Shown piece by piece: positions 25,398 through 34,834 of a DNA stretch of 64,000 bases (its first letter is position 1; every line of letters starts with the position of its first letter). The stretch is from Paracoccus denitrificans (GTDB lineage Bacteria > Pseudomonadota > Alphaproteobacteria > Rhodobacterales > Rhodobacteraceae): the NCBI GenBank assembly GCA_005768755.1, contig VAFL01000003.1:186001-250000 (forward strand), written 5' to 3'. Below the pieces are notes generated by a model. The model did no database searches and was not told the DNA's origin. It saw only the letters and a program-made list of their open reading frames with translations. The translations under genes and the position numbers were made by a program.

Positions 25398-26573
25398 TCA
25401 GGTGTCGGGCAAGGTTTCCGTAAGATAGCGGATCATATTGTCACCCATGACCTTCGCGATCTGCGCCTCGCTCAGGTTCTGGTCGATCAGCGCCTGTGTC
25501 AGCGCAGAAAGACCGGCCGTATCGAAGGGCGCATCGACCGAGCCGTCGTAATCAGAACCCAGTGAAACGTGATCTTCGCCAACAAGCGCGATTGCGGCGG
25601 CGATCGACTTGGCAATTGCGGCGGGCGTCGCAGCACAATTGACGTCCTGCCAATAGCCGATGCCGATCACGCCGCCTTTTTCCGCCACCGCGCGGACCAG
25701 ATCATCCGAAAGGTTTCGCGGTGTCTCGCAATTGCCGCGGATCCCGGTATGAGAGATGATCGGCCGCGTGCCCTCGATCGCCAGCACGTCACGGACCATC
25801 TGCGGACTGGCATGGGCAAGATCGATGACCATGTGGCGCGCCATCAGTTCAGCCACGACCTCTCGCCCGAAATCGCTGAGACCATCGCCACTTTCGCCAT
25901 GCAGCGACCCGCCGAGTTCATTGTCGAAGAAATGGGTCAGCCCGACCAGCCGAAAGCCCGCGTCGTAGAGGGTGGCAAGATTGGCGATCTCTCCTTCCAG
26001 CGGATGGCCGCCTTCGGTTCCAATCAGCGCGCCGACCGTTCTGGCCCCGTCCGCGCGTGCCTGCAGCAGGGCGACAAGGTCGGGGGCGTTCAAGATCAGG
26101 CTCAGATTTTCGGGGTCGCTTTCCGCCATGTCGCGCAGACGCGCGGCCTGATCAAGCGCACGTTCCTTCAGGCTTGACCAGGTGCGGATCGGACGCAGTT
26201 GGCCCATGACCAGTTTGGTGATCTGATCGGGCGCTTCGGCGCTGTTCTGTCCGTAATTCAGCCCGGCAGGGCTTTTCGTCACCGTGGTAAAGACCTGAAG
26301 CGCGACATTACCGTCCTGCAGGCGTGGAATGTCGGTATGGCCGCGATCCACGCGCTTCAGCAGGTTGCGGTCCCAAAGCAGCGCATCGGAATGCCAGTCG
26401 CCGATGATCAGCCGGTCATGCAGTGCCTGCGCTTCGGGGCTGACGGGCCAGCCCGCTTCGGGTGTGTTGACCGGGTTCAGCCCGCGTTCGACATAGCCGG
26501 GGGCGAAGGTGAAGAAGGCGACCGCCGCGATAACGATCAGCCCGAGCGCGGCGATGAGGATTTTTCGGAACAT
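25398..26573 (-). CDS. Membrane-anchored dipeptidase (peptidase M19)
   Basis: 391 residues. An N-terminal signal anchor (ILIAALGLIVIAAVAFFTF) is followed by the renal-dipeptidase-like zinc hydrolase fold. Metal-site motifs seen: DWHSDALLWDR, EGGHPLEGE, LTHFFDNELGGSLHG, VIDLAHASPQM, IISHTGIRGNCETPRNLSD and LGSDYDGSVDAPFD. It likely cleaves dipeptides, including D-amino-acid ones, in the periplasm. The start overlaps the end of the GNAT gene by 37 bases. Last gene of a long minus-strand run. Confidence 0.9.
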   Translation of the reverse strand: MFRKILIAALGLIVIAAVAFFTFAPGYVERGLNPVNTPEAGWPVSPEAQALHDRLIIGDWHSDALLWDRNLLKRVDRGHTDIPRLQDGNVALQVFTTVTKSPAGLNYGQNSAEAPDQITKLVMGQLRPIRTWSSLKERALDQAARLRDMAESDPENLSLILNAPDLVALLQARADGARTVGALIGTEGGHPLEGEIANLATLYDAGFRLVGLTHFFDNELGGSLHGESGDGLSDFGREVVAELMARHMVIDLAHASPQMVRDVLAIEGTRPIISHTGIRGNCETPRNLSDDLVRAVAEKGGVIGIGYWQDVNCAATPAAIAKSIAAAIALVGEDHVSLGSDYDGSVDAPFDTAGLSALTQALIDQNLSEAQIAKVMGDNMIRYLTETLPDT

Positions 26574-27064
26574 GTCGGCCTTTCAGGCGGGCGCAGGTCT
26601 GCCCAGAGGATATGCTGAGGCCCCCGCGATCCGCCAGAGTAGATCTGCCCTTCGTCGCGAAAGCCTGCCCCGCGATAGGTTCTGTAGGCGATCGGGTTCA
26701 GCAAGTTGACCGTCAGGACCAGCCTTTGCTTTTCGGGGTAAAGCGCCCCTGCATATGCGGGCAGGGCGGCCATTACCGCGCCGCCGATGCCAAGGCCCTG
26801 AAAGGCTGAATCGACCAGCATGCCGCGAAGGCCAAGATCCGTCGGATGGGCGAAGTCGTGACGTTCCGGATAAAGCGGGTCCAGCTTGAACATGCCCGCC
26901 AGTCCCCGTTCCCGGTCGATAATCGCATGAAAGCTGAGTTCCGGCGTATCGTCACGGATCATGACCGCGCCGTCATTGGCGTATTGGCCGGCATATTGCG
27001 TCAAGCCCGCCAGTTCGTGCAGCCGTTCGGGCGGGATCGGGACAAGGCTGATCACAGCGTTCAT
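26537..27064 (-). CDS. GNAT family N-acetyltransferase
   Basis: 175 residues. The acetyl-CoA-binding motif A is GMLVDSAFQGLGIGGAVMAA (about 82-101), followed by NLLNPIAYRTYRGAGFRDEG, the usual motif B region. The substrate is unknown. The last 12 codons overlap the dipeptidase start. It follows a possible small ORF by 42 bases. Confidence 0.82.
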   Translation of the reverse strand: MNAVISLVPIPPERLHELAGLTQYAGQYANDGAVMIRDDTPELSFHAIIDRERGLAGMFKLDPLYPERHDFAHPTDLGLRGMLVDSAFQGLGIGGAVMAALPAYAGALYPEKQRLVLTVNLLNPIAYRTYRGAGFRDEGQIYSGGSRGPQHILWADLRPPERPTCSEKSSSPRSG

Positions 27065-27106
27065 GACGGGCAGGATAGCTTGCGCGCCGGCCGGATGCGA
27101 GATGCC

Positions 27107-27241
27107 CTACTTGGTATTGGGAAAGACACGGGGCAGGTCGACGCGGTGATGGCCCGTGGCATTTGCCAACAGGATGGGTCCATTGCCCGCCGTTGCAACG
27201 CTGCCAACGCAAAGCGAGATCGCGGCAGTCAGTTGGCGCAT
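27107..27241 (-). CDS. Possible small exported peptide (44 residues)
   Basis: An ATG placed one base after the TAG of the upstream secreted-protein gene, with GGGAG about six bases before it. It encodes 44 residues: a signal-like start MRQLTAAISLCVGSVATA and a polar tail ending in PRVFPNTK. The ribosome site, coupling position and signal-like N terminus support it; short length and no known family argue for caution. It fills an otherwise empty 178-base gap in a tightly packed operon. Confidence 0.4.
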   Translation of the reverse strand: MRQLTAAISLCVGSVATAGNGPILLANATGHHRVDLPRVFPNTK

Positions 27242-27242
27242 G

Positions 27243-28007
27243 CTACTCCCTTGGTTCGGGTGGCACGACGCGCCACAGGCCGACTGTGGTTTCGACATCC
27301 GCCTCGTGACCGGCAGCCCAGGCCGGCGGGCAGGCGACAAAGACAAGATGCGCGGGTGGCGCGTCGCGATTGACCCGCAGAAGCGATCTTTGGGTGAAGC
27401 TGCAGCCGGTATCCCCGTAATCCGGCCCTGTCAGCAAGTCGCGGGCCGTGATCGGACCGAAGCGGGGATAATCGCCCAAGGCCTGCGCAAACTGATCCAG
27501 CGCGCCGCTGACGCTGTCCTGAAGGGTGGCCGGATCCGGGTTGAACCGGGTCCCGTCCTCCAGCGTGAAGCCCCAGATCGCGCCATCGAAATTGCCGGTA
27601 TTCGGTGCATATCCGAATATGCGTGAATCAGGGCTGGGCTGGTCGGAAAACGGACGACCGCCCAGTTCTTCCAGCTTCGCGACGGGATCGACGGCACCCG
27701 GCAGCGCCAGACGATCGGTCTTCATCGTCAGCCCGTCGGGATCTTTGTCGTAATCTGGCTGGCTGTGGATGCGCAGGATCGGCCAAAGCTGTTCCGCGGC
27801 GGTTTGCTGGTCGATGGCGACAAGCGCCGTATTGCGCATTTCAGCATCGTGAAGCCCCAGATTGTCGCGGCTTCGGCGTAGCACGAACACATGGGTGTCG
27901 CTGACACCGAACAACTCATCGAAAACATGGATCTGGTCGGGCGGGGTCGCCTGCGCCGCCGGTGCGGCGCAAGCAAGGGCAAGTGCGAGCGCCGCCCGAG
28001 GGATCAT
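27243..28007 (-). CDS. Periplasmic protein of unknown function
   Basis: 254 residues with a signal peptide (ALALALACAAPAAQA, cleavage near 20-21). The mature part has two cysteines (GDTGCSFTQR and VFVACPPAW) that could form a disulfide, and strand-rich segments such as DTHVFVLRRSRDNLGLHDAEMR. No domain is recognised. Its ATG overlaps the pepF stop by four bases, so it is cotranslated with pepF. It is followed one base after its stop by the possible small peptide. Confidence 0.65.
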   Translation of the reverse strand: MIPRAALALALACAAPAAQATPPDQIHVFDELFGVSDTHVFVLRRSRDNLGLHDAEMRNTALVAIDQQTAAEQLWPILRIHSQPDYDKDPDGLTMKTDRLALPGAVDPVAKLEELGGRPFSDQPSPDSRIFGYAPNTGNFDGAIWGFTLEDGTRFNPDPATLQDSVSGALDQFAQALGDYPRFGPITARDLLTGPDYGDTGCSFTQRSLLRVNRDAPPAHLVFVACPPAWAAGHEADVETTVGLWRVVPPEPRE

Positions 28008-29827
28008 TCTTCCATGGCCTCAAGCTCATCTATGAAGCCTTCGATCATTGACAGGCCCTTGTCCCAGAATGCGGGGTCCGAGGCATCCAGCCCGAACGGG
28101 GCCAGCAATTCCTTGTGATGCTTGGAGCCGCCGGCCGCCAACAGGTCGAAATATTTCTGCTGGAAGCCTTCCGGCTGCGCCTCATATGCCGCGTAAAGCG
28201 CATTCACCAGGCCGTCACCGAAGGCGTAGGCATAGACATAGAAGGGCGAATGCACGAAATGGGGCACATAGGACCAGAATGTCTCATAGCCGGGCATGAA
28301 CTCGAACACGGGTCCAAGGCTTTCATTCGCCACATCCATCCAGATCGCGTTGATGTCGTCCGGCGTCAATTCGCCTGCCGCGCGCGCGGCGTGCAGACGG
28401 ACTTCAAAATCATAGAAGCTGATCTGCCGGATGACAGTGTTGATCATATCCTCGACCTTGCCGGCCAGCAGCGCCTTTTTCTGCGCCGGGTCGGTGGTTT
28501 CGGCCAGCAGCTTGCGGAAGGTCAGCATTTCGCCGAAGACGCTTGCCGTTTCGGCCAGCGTCAAGGGCGTCGAGGCCAGCAATTCGCCCTGACCCGCCGC
28601 CAGCCGCTGATGGACCCCGTGACCAAGTTCATGTGCAAGGGTCATGACGTCGCGCGGTTTGCCCAGATAGTTGAGCATGACATAGGGGTGTGCAGTGGTC
28701 ACGGTTGGATGGGCAAAGGCGCCGGGCGCCTTGCCGGGTTTGACGGCGGCGTCGATCCAGCCAAGGTTGAAGAACGGCAAGGCCAGTTCCGCCAGCTTCG
28801 GTGAAAAGCCGGCATAGGCGTCAAGCACGGTCGCCTTCGCCTCGTCCCAGCCAACTGTCTTCGGCGTCTCTGTCGGCAGGGGCGCATTGCGGTCCCAGAC
28901 CTGCAACTTGTCCAGCCCCAGCCATTTTGCCTTCAGTGCGTAATAACGATGCGAGATTCGTGGATAGGCGGCTGTCACGGCGTTTCGCAGCGCCTCGACA
29001 ACCTCAGGCTCGACATGGTTCGACAGGTGCCTGCCATGCTGGGGCGAGGGCATCTTGCGCCATTTATCCTCGACCGCCTTTTCCTTGGCGAGCGTGTTGT
29101 GAACGCGCGAGAACAGTTTGATGTTCTTCTGAAAAACCTCTGCCAACGCGCGGGCGGCTGCTTCGCGCTTCGCCCGGTCGTGATCGGTCAGCAGGGTCAG
29201 GACCGCTTCCAGCTGCATGGTTTCGCCATCGACATGAAATTCCAGCCCCGCCATGGTCTCGTCGAACAGGCGATTCCAGGCGGCGGCACCGACCACGGAA
29301 TTGTCGTGCAGGAACTTTTCAAGCTCGTCCGAAAGCTGATACGGGCGCATGGCGCGCATTCGGTCGAAGACCGGTTTATAACGCGCCGGGCCGTCCGGTG
29401 CGGTGAAGACGGCCGTGTACACCTCGTCCGGAATGCGGTTGAACTCCAGGCTGAAAAAAACCAGCGGCGTGGTCATGTCGGTGATCTGCGCCTGAAGGTC
29501 CGACATCTGCTTGGCGCGTGCCGGGTCCATCGTGTTCTGATAATAGCGCAGGCCCGCGTAAGACATGATCCGACCGGCAAGAATGTCGATCTCCTCATAG
29601 CGGCGGATTGCCTGCAGCATGGCCGGGCCGTCAAGACTGGCCAGCTTGCCTTCGTAATCGGCGGCGAAACTTGCCGCCTTGTCTTCCAAGGCCTTCAGAT
29701 CGGCTTTCAGCTCGGGCGCATCGGGGCTGGGATAAAGGTCGGTCAGGTCCCAGTCGGGCAGGTCGCCGAATTCGGTCGGGGTGGCCGTCAGGTTGGTGTC
29801 GCGGAGGATCTCGCGGTTGAAGCGCAT
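28004..29827 (-). CDS. pepF: Oligoendopeptidase F (M3 family)
   Basis: Cytoplasmic zinc endopeptidase that cleaves medium-length peptides. 607 residues, all-helical. The zinc motif HELGH is in TLAHELGHGVHQRL, with the downstream glutamate in LAETASVFGEML; the C-terminal substrate site has SPFYVYAYAFGDGL. The start at 29827 has AAGGA upstream and fits the family; an ATG eleven codons earlier is less likely. Part of the minus-strand run, 49 bases after the alpha/beta hydrolase. Confidence 0.93.
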   Translation of the reverse strand: MRFNREILRDTNLTATPTEFGDLPDWDLTDLYPSPDAPELKADLKALEDKAASFAADYEGKLASLDGPAMLQAIRRYEEIDILAGRIMSYAGLRYYQNTMDPARAKQMSDLQAQITDMTTPLVFFSLEFNRIPDEVYTAVFTAPDGPARYKPVFDRMRAMRPYQLSDELEKFLHDNSVVGAAAWNRLFDETMAGLEFHVDGETMQLEAVLTLLTDHDRAKREAAARALAEVFQKNIKLFSRVHNTLAKEKAVEDKWRKMPSPQHGRHLSNHVEPEVVEALRNAVTAAYPRISHRYYALKAKWLGLDKLQVWDRNAPLPTETPKTVGWDEAKATVLDAYAGFSPKLAELALPFFNLGWIDAAVKPGKAPGAFAHPTVTTAHPYVMLNYLGKPRDVMTLAHELGHGVHQRLAAGQGELLASTPLTLAETASVFGEMLTFRKLLAETTDPAQKKALLAGKVEDMINTVIRQISFYDFEVRLHAARAAGELTPDDINAIWMDVANESLGPVFEFMPGYETFWSYVPHFVHSPFYVYAYAFGDGLVNALYAAYEAQPEGFQQKYFDLLAAGGSKHHKELLAPFGLDASDPAFWDKGLSMIEGFIDELEAMEE

Positions 29828-29876
29828 CGTGGGGTCCTTTCTGTTGCCCCAGATGTGCAAGCTGCCGGGCCGGTGT

Positions 29877-30854
29877 TCAAGCCCCGGCAGCCGCCGGCAT
29901 CTGCATCGCAGGGCCGTTGCCGCGGATATGGTCCACGAAGGCCGTCAGGAACTGCTGTTGAAGGTCTGGGGTTTCGAACATCACTTCGTGATGCGCGCCT
30001 TCCAGTTCCAGCAGCCTGCCAGCGGGCCAGCCCGCTGCGTAGTTGCGGATCGCTGCGGCAGAGACGACCAACTCTCTGGAGCCGAGCGTAACCAGCATGG
30101 GCACATCGGGTGCCGGCTCGGCGGTCAGGCGCGCACCCTCGTCAAGTGCCTGGCGCACCCAATGATAGCTGGCCCCGCCAATGGTCAGTTCGGGCCATGC
30201 CGCAGCCTCGCGCACAAGGCGCGCCCACGCATCGGCATTGCCGGTCAGCAGGTTGTTGCGAAACGGCTCGTCCAGAAGATAGGTGCCATTGCCACCGGTC
30301 CCAAAGGCCGACACGCCGCCACGCCCCAGCCGGGACGCCATCCGTGAAAGGCCCATGGCCATGGGGCGGGGCATCGGCGCGTGGTTGATGCCCCACATCG
30401 GGGCCGAGAATGTGGCTGTCTGCACCGGCAGGCCGTTCATCAATGCGGCGAGACCGATGGCGCCACCCATCGAATGGGCCAGCAGGTGCCAGGGCTCTGG
30501 CAGGTTCAGGCCTGCCGCTGCCTCGATCATGGCAACGACATCCAGCTGATAATGCGCGAATTCGACGATATGGCCGGGCCGGGGATTATCCTGCAAGCGG
30601 TCGGCCATGCCTTGTCCGCGCCAATCGATGGCCAGAACGTTGATGCCCAGTTCGGTCAGGATTGCCGCGATGGGCGCATATTTTTCGACATATTCGGTGC
30701 GGCCGGGGAACAGCAGCACCGTTTCGGTTGGATCATCCGCCCGCCAAAGCGCCATCCGCAGTCGAACATCGTCATCGCTGCGCAGCCAGAAGGCTTCGGC
30801 GGGAGTTTCCGACGAATCGGGAAGCTGATGGAACGGGGCGGGCGAAAGATCCAT
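29877..30854 (-). CDS. Alpha/beta hydrolase, lysophospholipase-like
   Basis: 325 residues, COG2267 type. The oxyanion-loop region is FPGRTEYVEKYAP, a conserved DWRGQG follows, and the nucleophile serine is in AHSMGGA (GxSxG variant HSMGG). The catalytic His is probably in EGAHHEVMFE near the end, a typical PldB-like signature. No signal peptide. It probably hydrolyses monoacyl lipids; the exact substrate is unknown. Between the SCP2 gene (22 bases upstream) and pepF. Confidence 0.85.
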   Translation of the reverse strand: MDLSPAPFHQLPDSSETPAEAFWLRSDDDVRLRMALWRADDPTETVLLFPGRTEYVEKYAPIAAILTELGINVLAIDWRGQGMADRLQDNPRPGHIVEFAHYQLDVVAMIEAAAGLNLPEPWHLLAHSMGGAIGLAALMNGLPVQTATFSAPMWGINHAPMPRPMAMGLSRMASRLGRGGVSAFGTGGNGTYLLDEPFRNNLLTGNADAWARLVREAAAWPELTIGGASYHWVRQALDEGARLTAEPAPDVPMLVTLGSRELVVSAAAIRNYAAGWPAGRLLELEGAHHEVMFETPDLQQQFLTAFVDHIRGNGPAMQMPAAAGA

Positions 30855-30876
30855 GAAATGACCTGTAAGCGGGCGT

Positions 30877-31164
30877 TTACGACAGCGCCGAGCCGAGCTT
30901 CATCGCAAGGCCCATATTGCCATCGACCTGCAACTTTCCGGTCATGAACGCCATGGTCGGGTTGACGTCGCCGTTCAGCAGGCCTTCAAACGTCTCGCGG
31001 TTTGCGGTCAGGGTCACGTCCGCCTCGTCATCGCCTTCGCGGGCGCCCTGTGCGTCGACCACGATCGCGCCTTCGCCTTCGATGACGAATTTCGCCGTGC
31101 CATCTTCAAAGCCGCTAAGTTTCTCGTTCAGCGCGGTCACTGCCGCATTGATGACGTCGCTCAT
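30877..31164 (-). CDS. SCP2 sterol-binding domain protein
   Basis: 95 residues covering just one SCP2 domain (VITALNEKL-like start, AKFVIEGEGAIVVDAQG, then ADVTLTANRETFEGLLNGDVNPTMAFMTGKLQVDGNMGLAMKL). Such domains bind lipids or acyl chains. A strong GAGGAGG ribosome site at the right distance fixes the start. First gene of the minus-strand run and next to a lipase-like hydrolase, which fits a lipid-handling role (inference). Confidence 0.9.
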   Translation of the reverse strand: MSDVINAAVTALNEKLSGFEDGTAKFVIEGEGAIVVDAQGAREGDDEADVTLTANRETFEGLLNGDVNPTMAFMTGKLQVDGNMGLAMKLGSALS

Positions 31165-31221
31165 GAATTCCTCCTCAAAGTTGACTGGCGCTGTGCCAGC
31201 CTGTCGGGTTAGAACGCCTAT

Positions 31222-31776
31222 ATGAGCAGGCGCACCCTTATTTTCCATTGTGCCGTCACGGCATTTGCCACCGCATTCGGTCTGGCGCAAGCCTTTGCTG
31301 CGCCGCCTGACCCGGCATTGTTCGAGGTACTTGCCCAAAAGGACGGCGAAGCCTGGATCGAGGCAGAGGCCCAGATTCTGACGGCTTGGGAAAACACCGG
31401 CTCAGAGCCATTGAACATGATCCAGATGCGCGGCGAAAATGCGTTGGATGAGGGCGATTATCCATCTGCCATCGGTCATCTGAGTGCACTTGTCGATCAC
31501 GCGCCCGATCATGCCATGGGGTATCAGCTGCGTGGTCTGGCCTTTTGGTTGAACGGCGATTATGGCCCCGCCGCGCTGGATATTTCCCGCGCCCTGGAAC
31601 TGGAGCCGAAGCAATATCTGGCGCTGACCCAACTTGGCGCGATGCTGGAAGAACTGGGCGACAATGCCCGTGCCTCCGAAGCCCTGCGCCGCAGTCTGGA
31701 GATCAATCCCCACCAGCAGGACGCGATCGACGCGACTGCACGTCTTGACGCGGCCGAAACCGGCACCGACATCTAG
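31222..31776 (+). CDS. Exported TPR-repeat protein
   Basis: 184 residues with a signal peptide (LIFHCAVTAFATAFGLAQAFA). At least three tetratricopeptide units are visible from about 70 to 175 (ALDEGDYPSAIGHLSALVDHAP; AFWLNGDYGPAALDISRALELEP; LGDNARASEALRRSLEINP). Probably a periplasmic protein-protein adaptor. Divergent from the SCP2 gene with 57 bases between, and 23 bases before the helicase gene. Confidence 0.8.
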   Translation: MSRRTLIFHCAVTAFATAFGLAQAFAAPPDPALFEVLAQKDGEAWIEAEAQILTAWENTGSEPLNMIQMRGENALDEGDYPSAIGHLSALVDHAPDHAMGYQLRGLAFWLNGDYGPAALDISRALELEPKQYLALTQLGAMLEELGDNARASEALRRSLEINPHQQDAIDATARLDAAETGTDI

Positions 31777-31799
31777 ACGCGACGGATCAAGGGGCAGCC

Positions 31800-34712
31800 A
31801 TGTCACGCATCACGGCCGTGCTGGGCCCGACCAATACCGGCAAGACTCATTACGCCATCGAACGGATGCTGGCCCATCGCACCGGCGTCATCGGCCTGCC
31901 GCTGCGCCTGCTCGCGCGCGAGGTCTATGACCGGATCGTGAAGGCGCGCGGGCCTTCTGTCGTGGCGCTTGTGACCGGCGAGGAGCGCATCGTGCCGCCC
32001 CGCGCGCAATATTGGGTCGCCACGACCGAGGCCATGCCCGAGGTTGCCGCCGATTTCGTTGCCATCGACGAGATACAGCTTTGCGCCGATCCGCAGCGCG
32101 GCCATGTCTTTACAGACCGCCTGCTGCGCGCGCGCGGATTGCACGAGACCCTGCTGCTGGGGTCGGACACCATGCGCCCGGCCATCGCGGCCTTGGTGGA
32201 CAAGGTGCAGTTCATGCGCCGGGAACGCTTTTCGACGCTGTCCTGGGCCGGGTCGAAGAAGATCAGCCGGATGCCCTCCCGCTCGGCCATCGTCGGCTTT
32301 TCGGTCGATGACGTTTACGCTATTGCCGAGCTTCTGCGCCGTCAGAAGGGCGGCGCCGCCGTCGTTATGGGCGCGCTGTCGCCGCGCACACGCAACGCCC
32401 AGGTCGAGATGTATCAGTCGGGCGAGGTGGACCACCTGGTTGCCACTGACGCCATCGGCATGGGGTTGAACCTCGATATCCGGCATGTGGCCTTTTCCTC
32501 GACCGTGAAGTTCGACGGGCGGCGGATGCGCCCGCTTTTCCCCCATGAGATGGGCCAGATCGCCGGTCGGGCAGGGCGACACACCGAACCCGGCACCTTC
32601 GGCGTCACGGGCGAGGCCGCCCCGCTGGATGAGGGCCTGATCGACGCCATCGAAAACCACCGTTTCGCGCCGATCAGCCGCCTTGTCTGGCGCAATCCCC
32701 GGCTGGAATACGGAACCATGGACCGGCTGATCCAAAGCCTTGAGGCAGCACCCGAAAGCGGATGGCTGATGCGCGGCCGCGAGGCCGACGATCTGGCGGC
32801 GCTGAAAACGCTGCGCGAAATGCCCGAGATCCGCGACCGCGTGACCACCGCGCCAGATGTGCGGCTGCTCTGGGATGTCTGTCGTATCCCCGATTTTCGC
32901 AGTATTTCGCCCGCCGAACATACCAGCCTGCTGCTGCGTATCTTCACGTTCCTGCAAGACGGCGCGATCCCCGGTGACTGGTTGACGCGCGCGATTGAAA
33001 GAATCGACCGAACCCAGGGCGATATTGACGCGTTGTCGAAGCGGCTGGCCTTCATCCGCACCTGGACCTATGTCGCGCAACGAAGCGGCTGGGTGGACGA
33101 TGTAGCGTATTGGCGCGAAGCGACGCGCACTGTAGAAGACCGCTTGTCAGATGCGCTGCATGCCGCGCTGACACAACGATTTGTGGACCGGCGCACATCA
33201 GTGCTGATGCGCCGGCTCAAGCAGAAGGAGACCCTCGTGGCCGAGGTGAACGACAAGGGTGAAGTCAGCGTCGAGGGCGAATTCGCCGGTCGGCTGGAAG
33301 GTTTCCGCTTCCGGGCCGATGCGACACAGAACCCCGATGAGGCGCGGATGCTGAACCGCGCCGCCTATGAGGCGCTGCGCCCTGAATTCCACCTGCGCGC
33401 GGACCGCTTCTATAATGCGCCCGATACCGAGCTGGACTTTACCGAACAGGGCGGCCTGATGTGGGGCAATGCCGCGGTGGGCAAGCTGGTGAAAGGTTCC
33501 GATCCGCTGAAGCCGGGGGTGGAGGCTTTCGTTGATGAAGAAGCCGGGGCCGACATCGCCGAAAAAGTGAAGCGCCGCTTGCAGCATTTCATCGACCGCA
33601 AGACCGCCACCCTGTTCGAGCCTCTGCTGGCCATGTCGCGTGACGAGACCCTGACCGGGCTGGCGCGCGGTTTCGCCTTCCGGCTTGTCGAAAACCTGGG
33701 TGTGATCCGGCGCGAGGAGGTTGCGACCGAGGTCAAGGATCTGGATCAGGATGCGCGCGGGCTGCTGCGCAAGCATGGCGTGCGTTTCGGCCAGTTCACC
33801 ATTTTCATGCCGGCGGTGCTGAAACCGGCGCCGACCCGTCTGCGGCTGGTGCTGTCGGGCCTGTGGGACGGTCTGGACGAATTCCCTGAAAGCCCGCCGC
33901 CCGGTCTGGTCACCATCCCGAACATCAAGGACGTGCCCGCGCGCGTCTACACGCTGTCTGGCTATCGCCCGGCAGGCGAGCGCGCGATACGCATCGACAT
34001 GCTGGAACGTCTGGCCGACATGCTGCGCACACAGGACACGCGCGCCGGGTTCGAGGCGAATGCCGACATGCTGTCCATCACCGGCATGACGCTTGAGCAG
34101 TTCGCAAATCTGATGGAGGGGCTTGGCTATGCCTCTGAGAAGGGCGAGCGGGTGAAGTCGAAGGCGGAAGCCGCGCCGGCCGCCGAAGCCCCGGCAGAGG
34201 TTGATCACGAACACCCGTTGACCGAGGAGGAATCGGTGCTCGCGGCCGAAACCCGCGCGAAATGGGAAGCCGAGCAGGCCGAGAAGAAAAAAGCCCAGGC
34301 AGGAGCCGCCGCAGCGGCAGGCGAAGCCCCCGCCGAAGGTGAAGGCCCCGAAGCCGAAGCCGAAACCGCCCCGGAGATGGAGGTGTTTTATACCTTCCGT
34401 TGGGCGCCAAAACCGCGCGGTCCGCGTCAGCAGCAGGGCGGCGGCCGCCGGCAGGGCAACCGCGCGGAGGGCGCCGAGGGCGAGGGCGAGGGCGGACGGC
34501 GTCAGGCACGCAAGCCGCAGGACGGTTCGCGCGGCGATTCCAAGGGCGGCAAACCGGGCCGGGGCGGCAAGCCTCGGGGCAAGGGCGACCGCAATGATCG
34601 CGGTGGCGACAAGCCGAAAAATTTCAGCTCGCGCCCGCCGCGCGCCGAAAAGAAGATCGACCCGGACAATCCATTCGCGGCGGCTCTGGCTGGGCTGATC
34701 AAAAAGGATTGA
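31800..34712 (+). CDS. Suv3-like ATP-dependent RNA helicase with disordered basic tail
   Basis: 970 residues. Walker A GPTNTGKT is at 9-16, Walker B-type DEIQ at 90-93, ATDAIGMGLN at 215-224 and motif VI QIAGRAGR at 253-260, all as in mitochondrial Suv3. Helicase-associated domains follow to about 790. The C-terminal 200 residues are low complexity: Ala/Glu-rich, then Gly/Arg/Lys-rich (for example RPPRAEKKIDP), suggesting RNA binding. Likely a role in RNA turnover or ribosome-related remodelling (inference). Long alphaproteobacterial relatives exist. Followed by a strong terminator. Confidence 0.88.
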   Translation: MSRITAVLGPTNTGKTHYAIERMLAHRTGVIGLPLRLLAREVYDRIVKARGPSVVALVTGEERIVPPRAQYWVATTEAMPEVAADFVAIDEIQLCADPQRGHVFTDRLLRARGLHETLLLGSDTMRPAIAALVDKVQFMRRERFSTLSWAGSKKISRMPSRSAIVGFSVDDVYAIAELLRRQKGGAAVVMGALSPRTRNAQVEMYQSGEVDHLVATDAIGMGLNLDIRHVAFSSTVKFDGRRMRPLFPHEMGQIAGRAGRHTEPGTFGVTGEAAPLDEGLIDAIENHRFAPISRLVWRNPRLEYGTMDRLIQSLEAAPESGWLMRGREADDLAALKTLREMPEIRDRVTTAPDVRLLWDVCRIPDFRSISPAEHTSLLLRIFTFLQDGAIPGDWLTRAIERIDRTQGDIDALSKRLAFIRTWTYVAQRSGWVDDVAYWREATRTVEDRLSDALHAALTQRFVDRRTSVLMRRLKQKETLVAEVNDKGEVSVEGEFAGRLEGFRFRADATQNPDEARMLNRAAYEALRPEFHLRADRFYNAPDTELDFTEQGGLMWGNAAVGKLVKGSDPLKPGVEAFVDEEAGADIAEKVKRRLQHFIDRKTATLFEPLLAMSRDETLTGLARGFAFRLVENLGVIRREEVATEVKDLDQDARGLLRKHGVRFGQFTIFMPAVLKPAPTRLRLVLSGLWDGLDEFPESPPPGLVTIPNIKDVPARVYTLSGYRPAGERAIRIDMLERLADMLRTQDTRAGFEANADMLSITGMTLEQFANLMEGLGYASEKGERVKSKAEAAPAAEAPAEVDHEHPLTEEESVLAAETRAKWEAEQAEKKKAQAGAAAAAGEAPAEGEGPEAEAETAPEMEVFYTFRWAPKPRGPRQQQGGGRRQGNRAEGAEGEGEGGRRQARKPQDGSRGDSKGGKPGRGGKPRGKGDRNDRGGDKPKNFSSRPPRAEKKIDPDNPFAAALAGLIKKD

Positions 34713-34769
34713 CCGAAGCGCCGGACGGCAAACCGCCCTTGCCAGCGGATCATCGGTGAATGAAACTGG

Positions 34770-34800
34770 CCGCGCCCCTGCAAAACGGGCGCGGTTTTTC
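34770..34800 (+). terminator. Rho-independent terminator after helicase gene
   Basis: An eight-base GC stem (34770-34777 with 34787-34794), a nine-base loop and five T residues right after it, 57 bases beyond the helicase stop. It lies just before the ribosome site of the ankyrin gene, separating the two transcripts. Confidence 0.85.
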
Positions 34801-34834
34801 CGTTTCCAGGGGCGCGTCGACTGGTGGAGGAATC

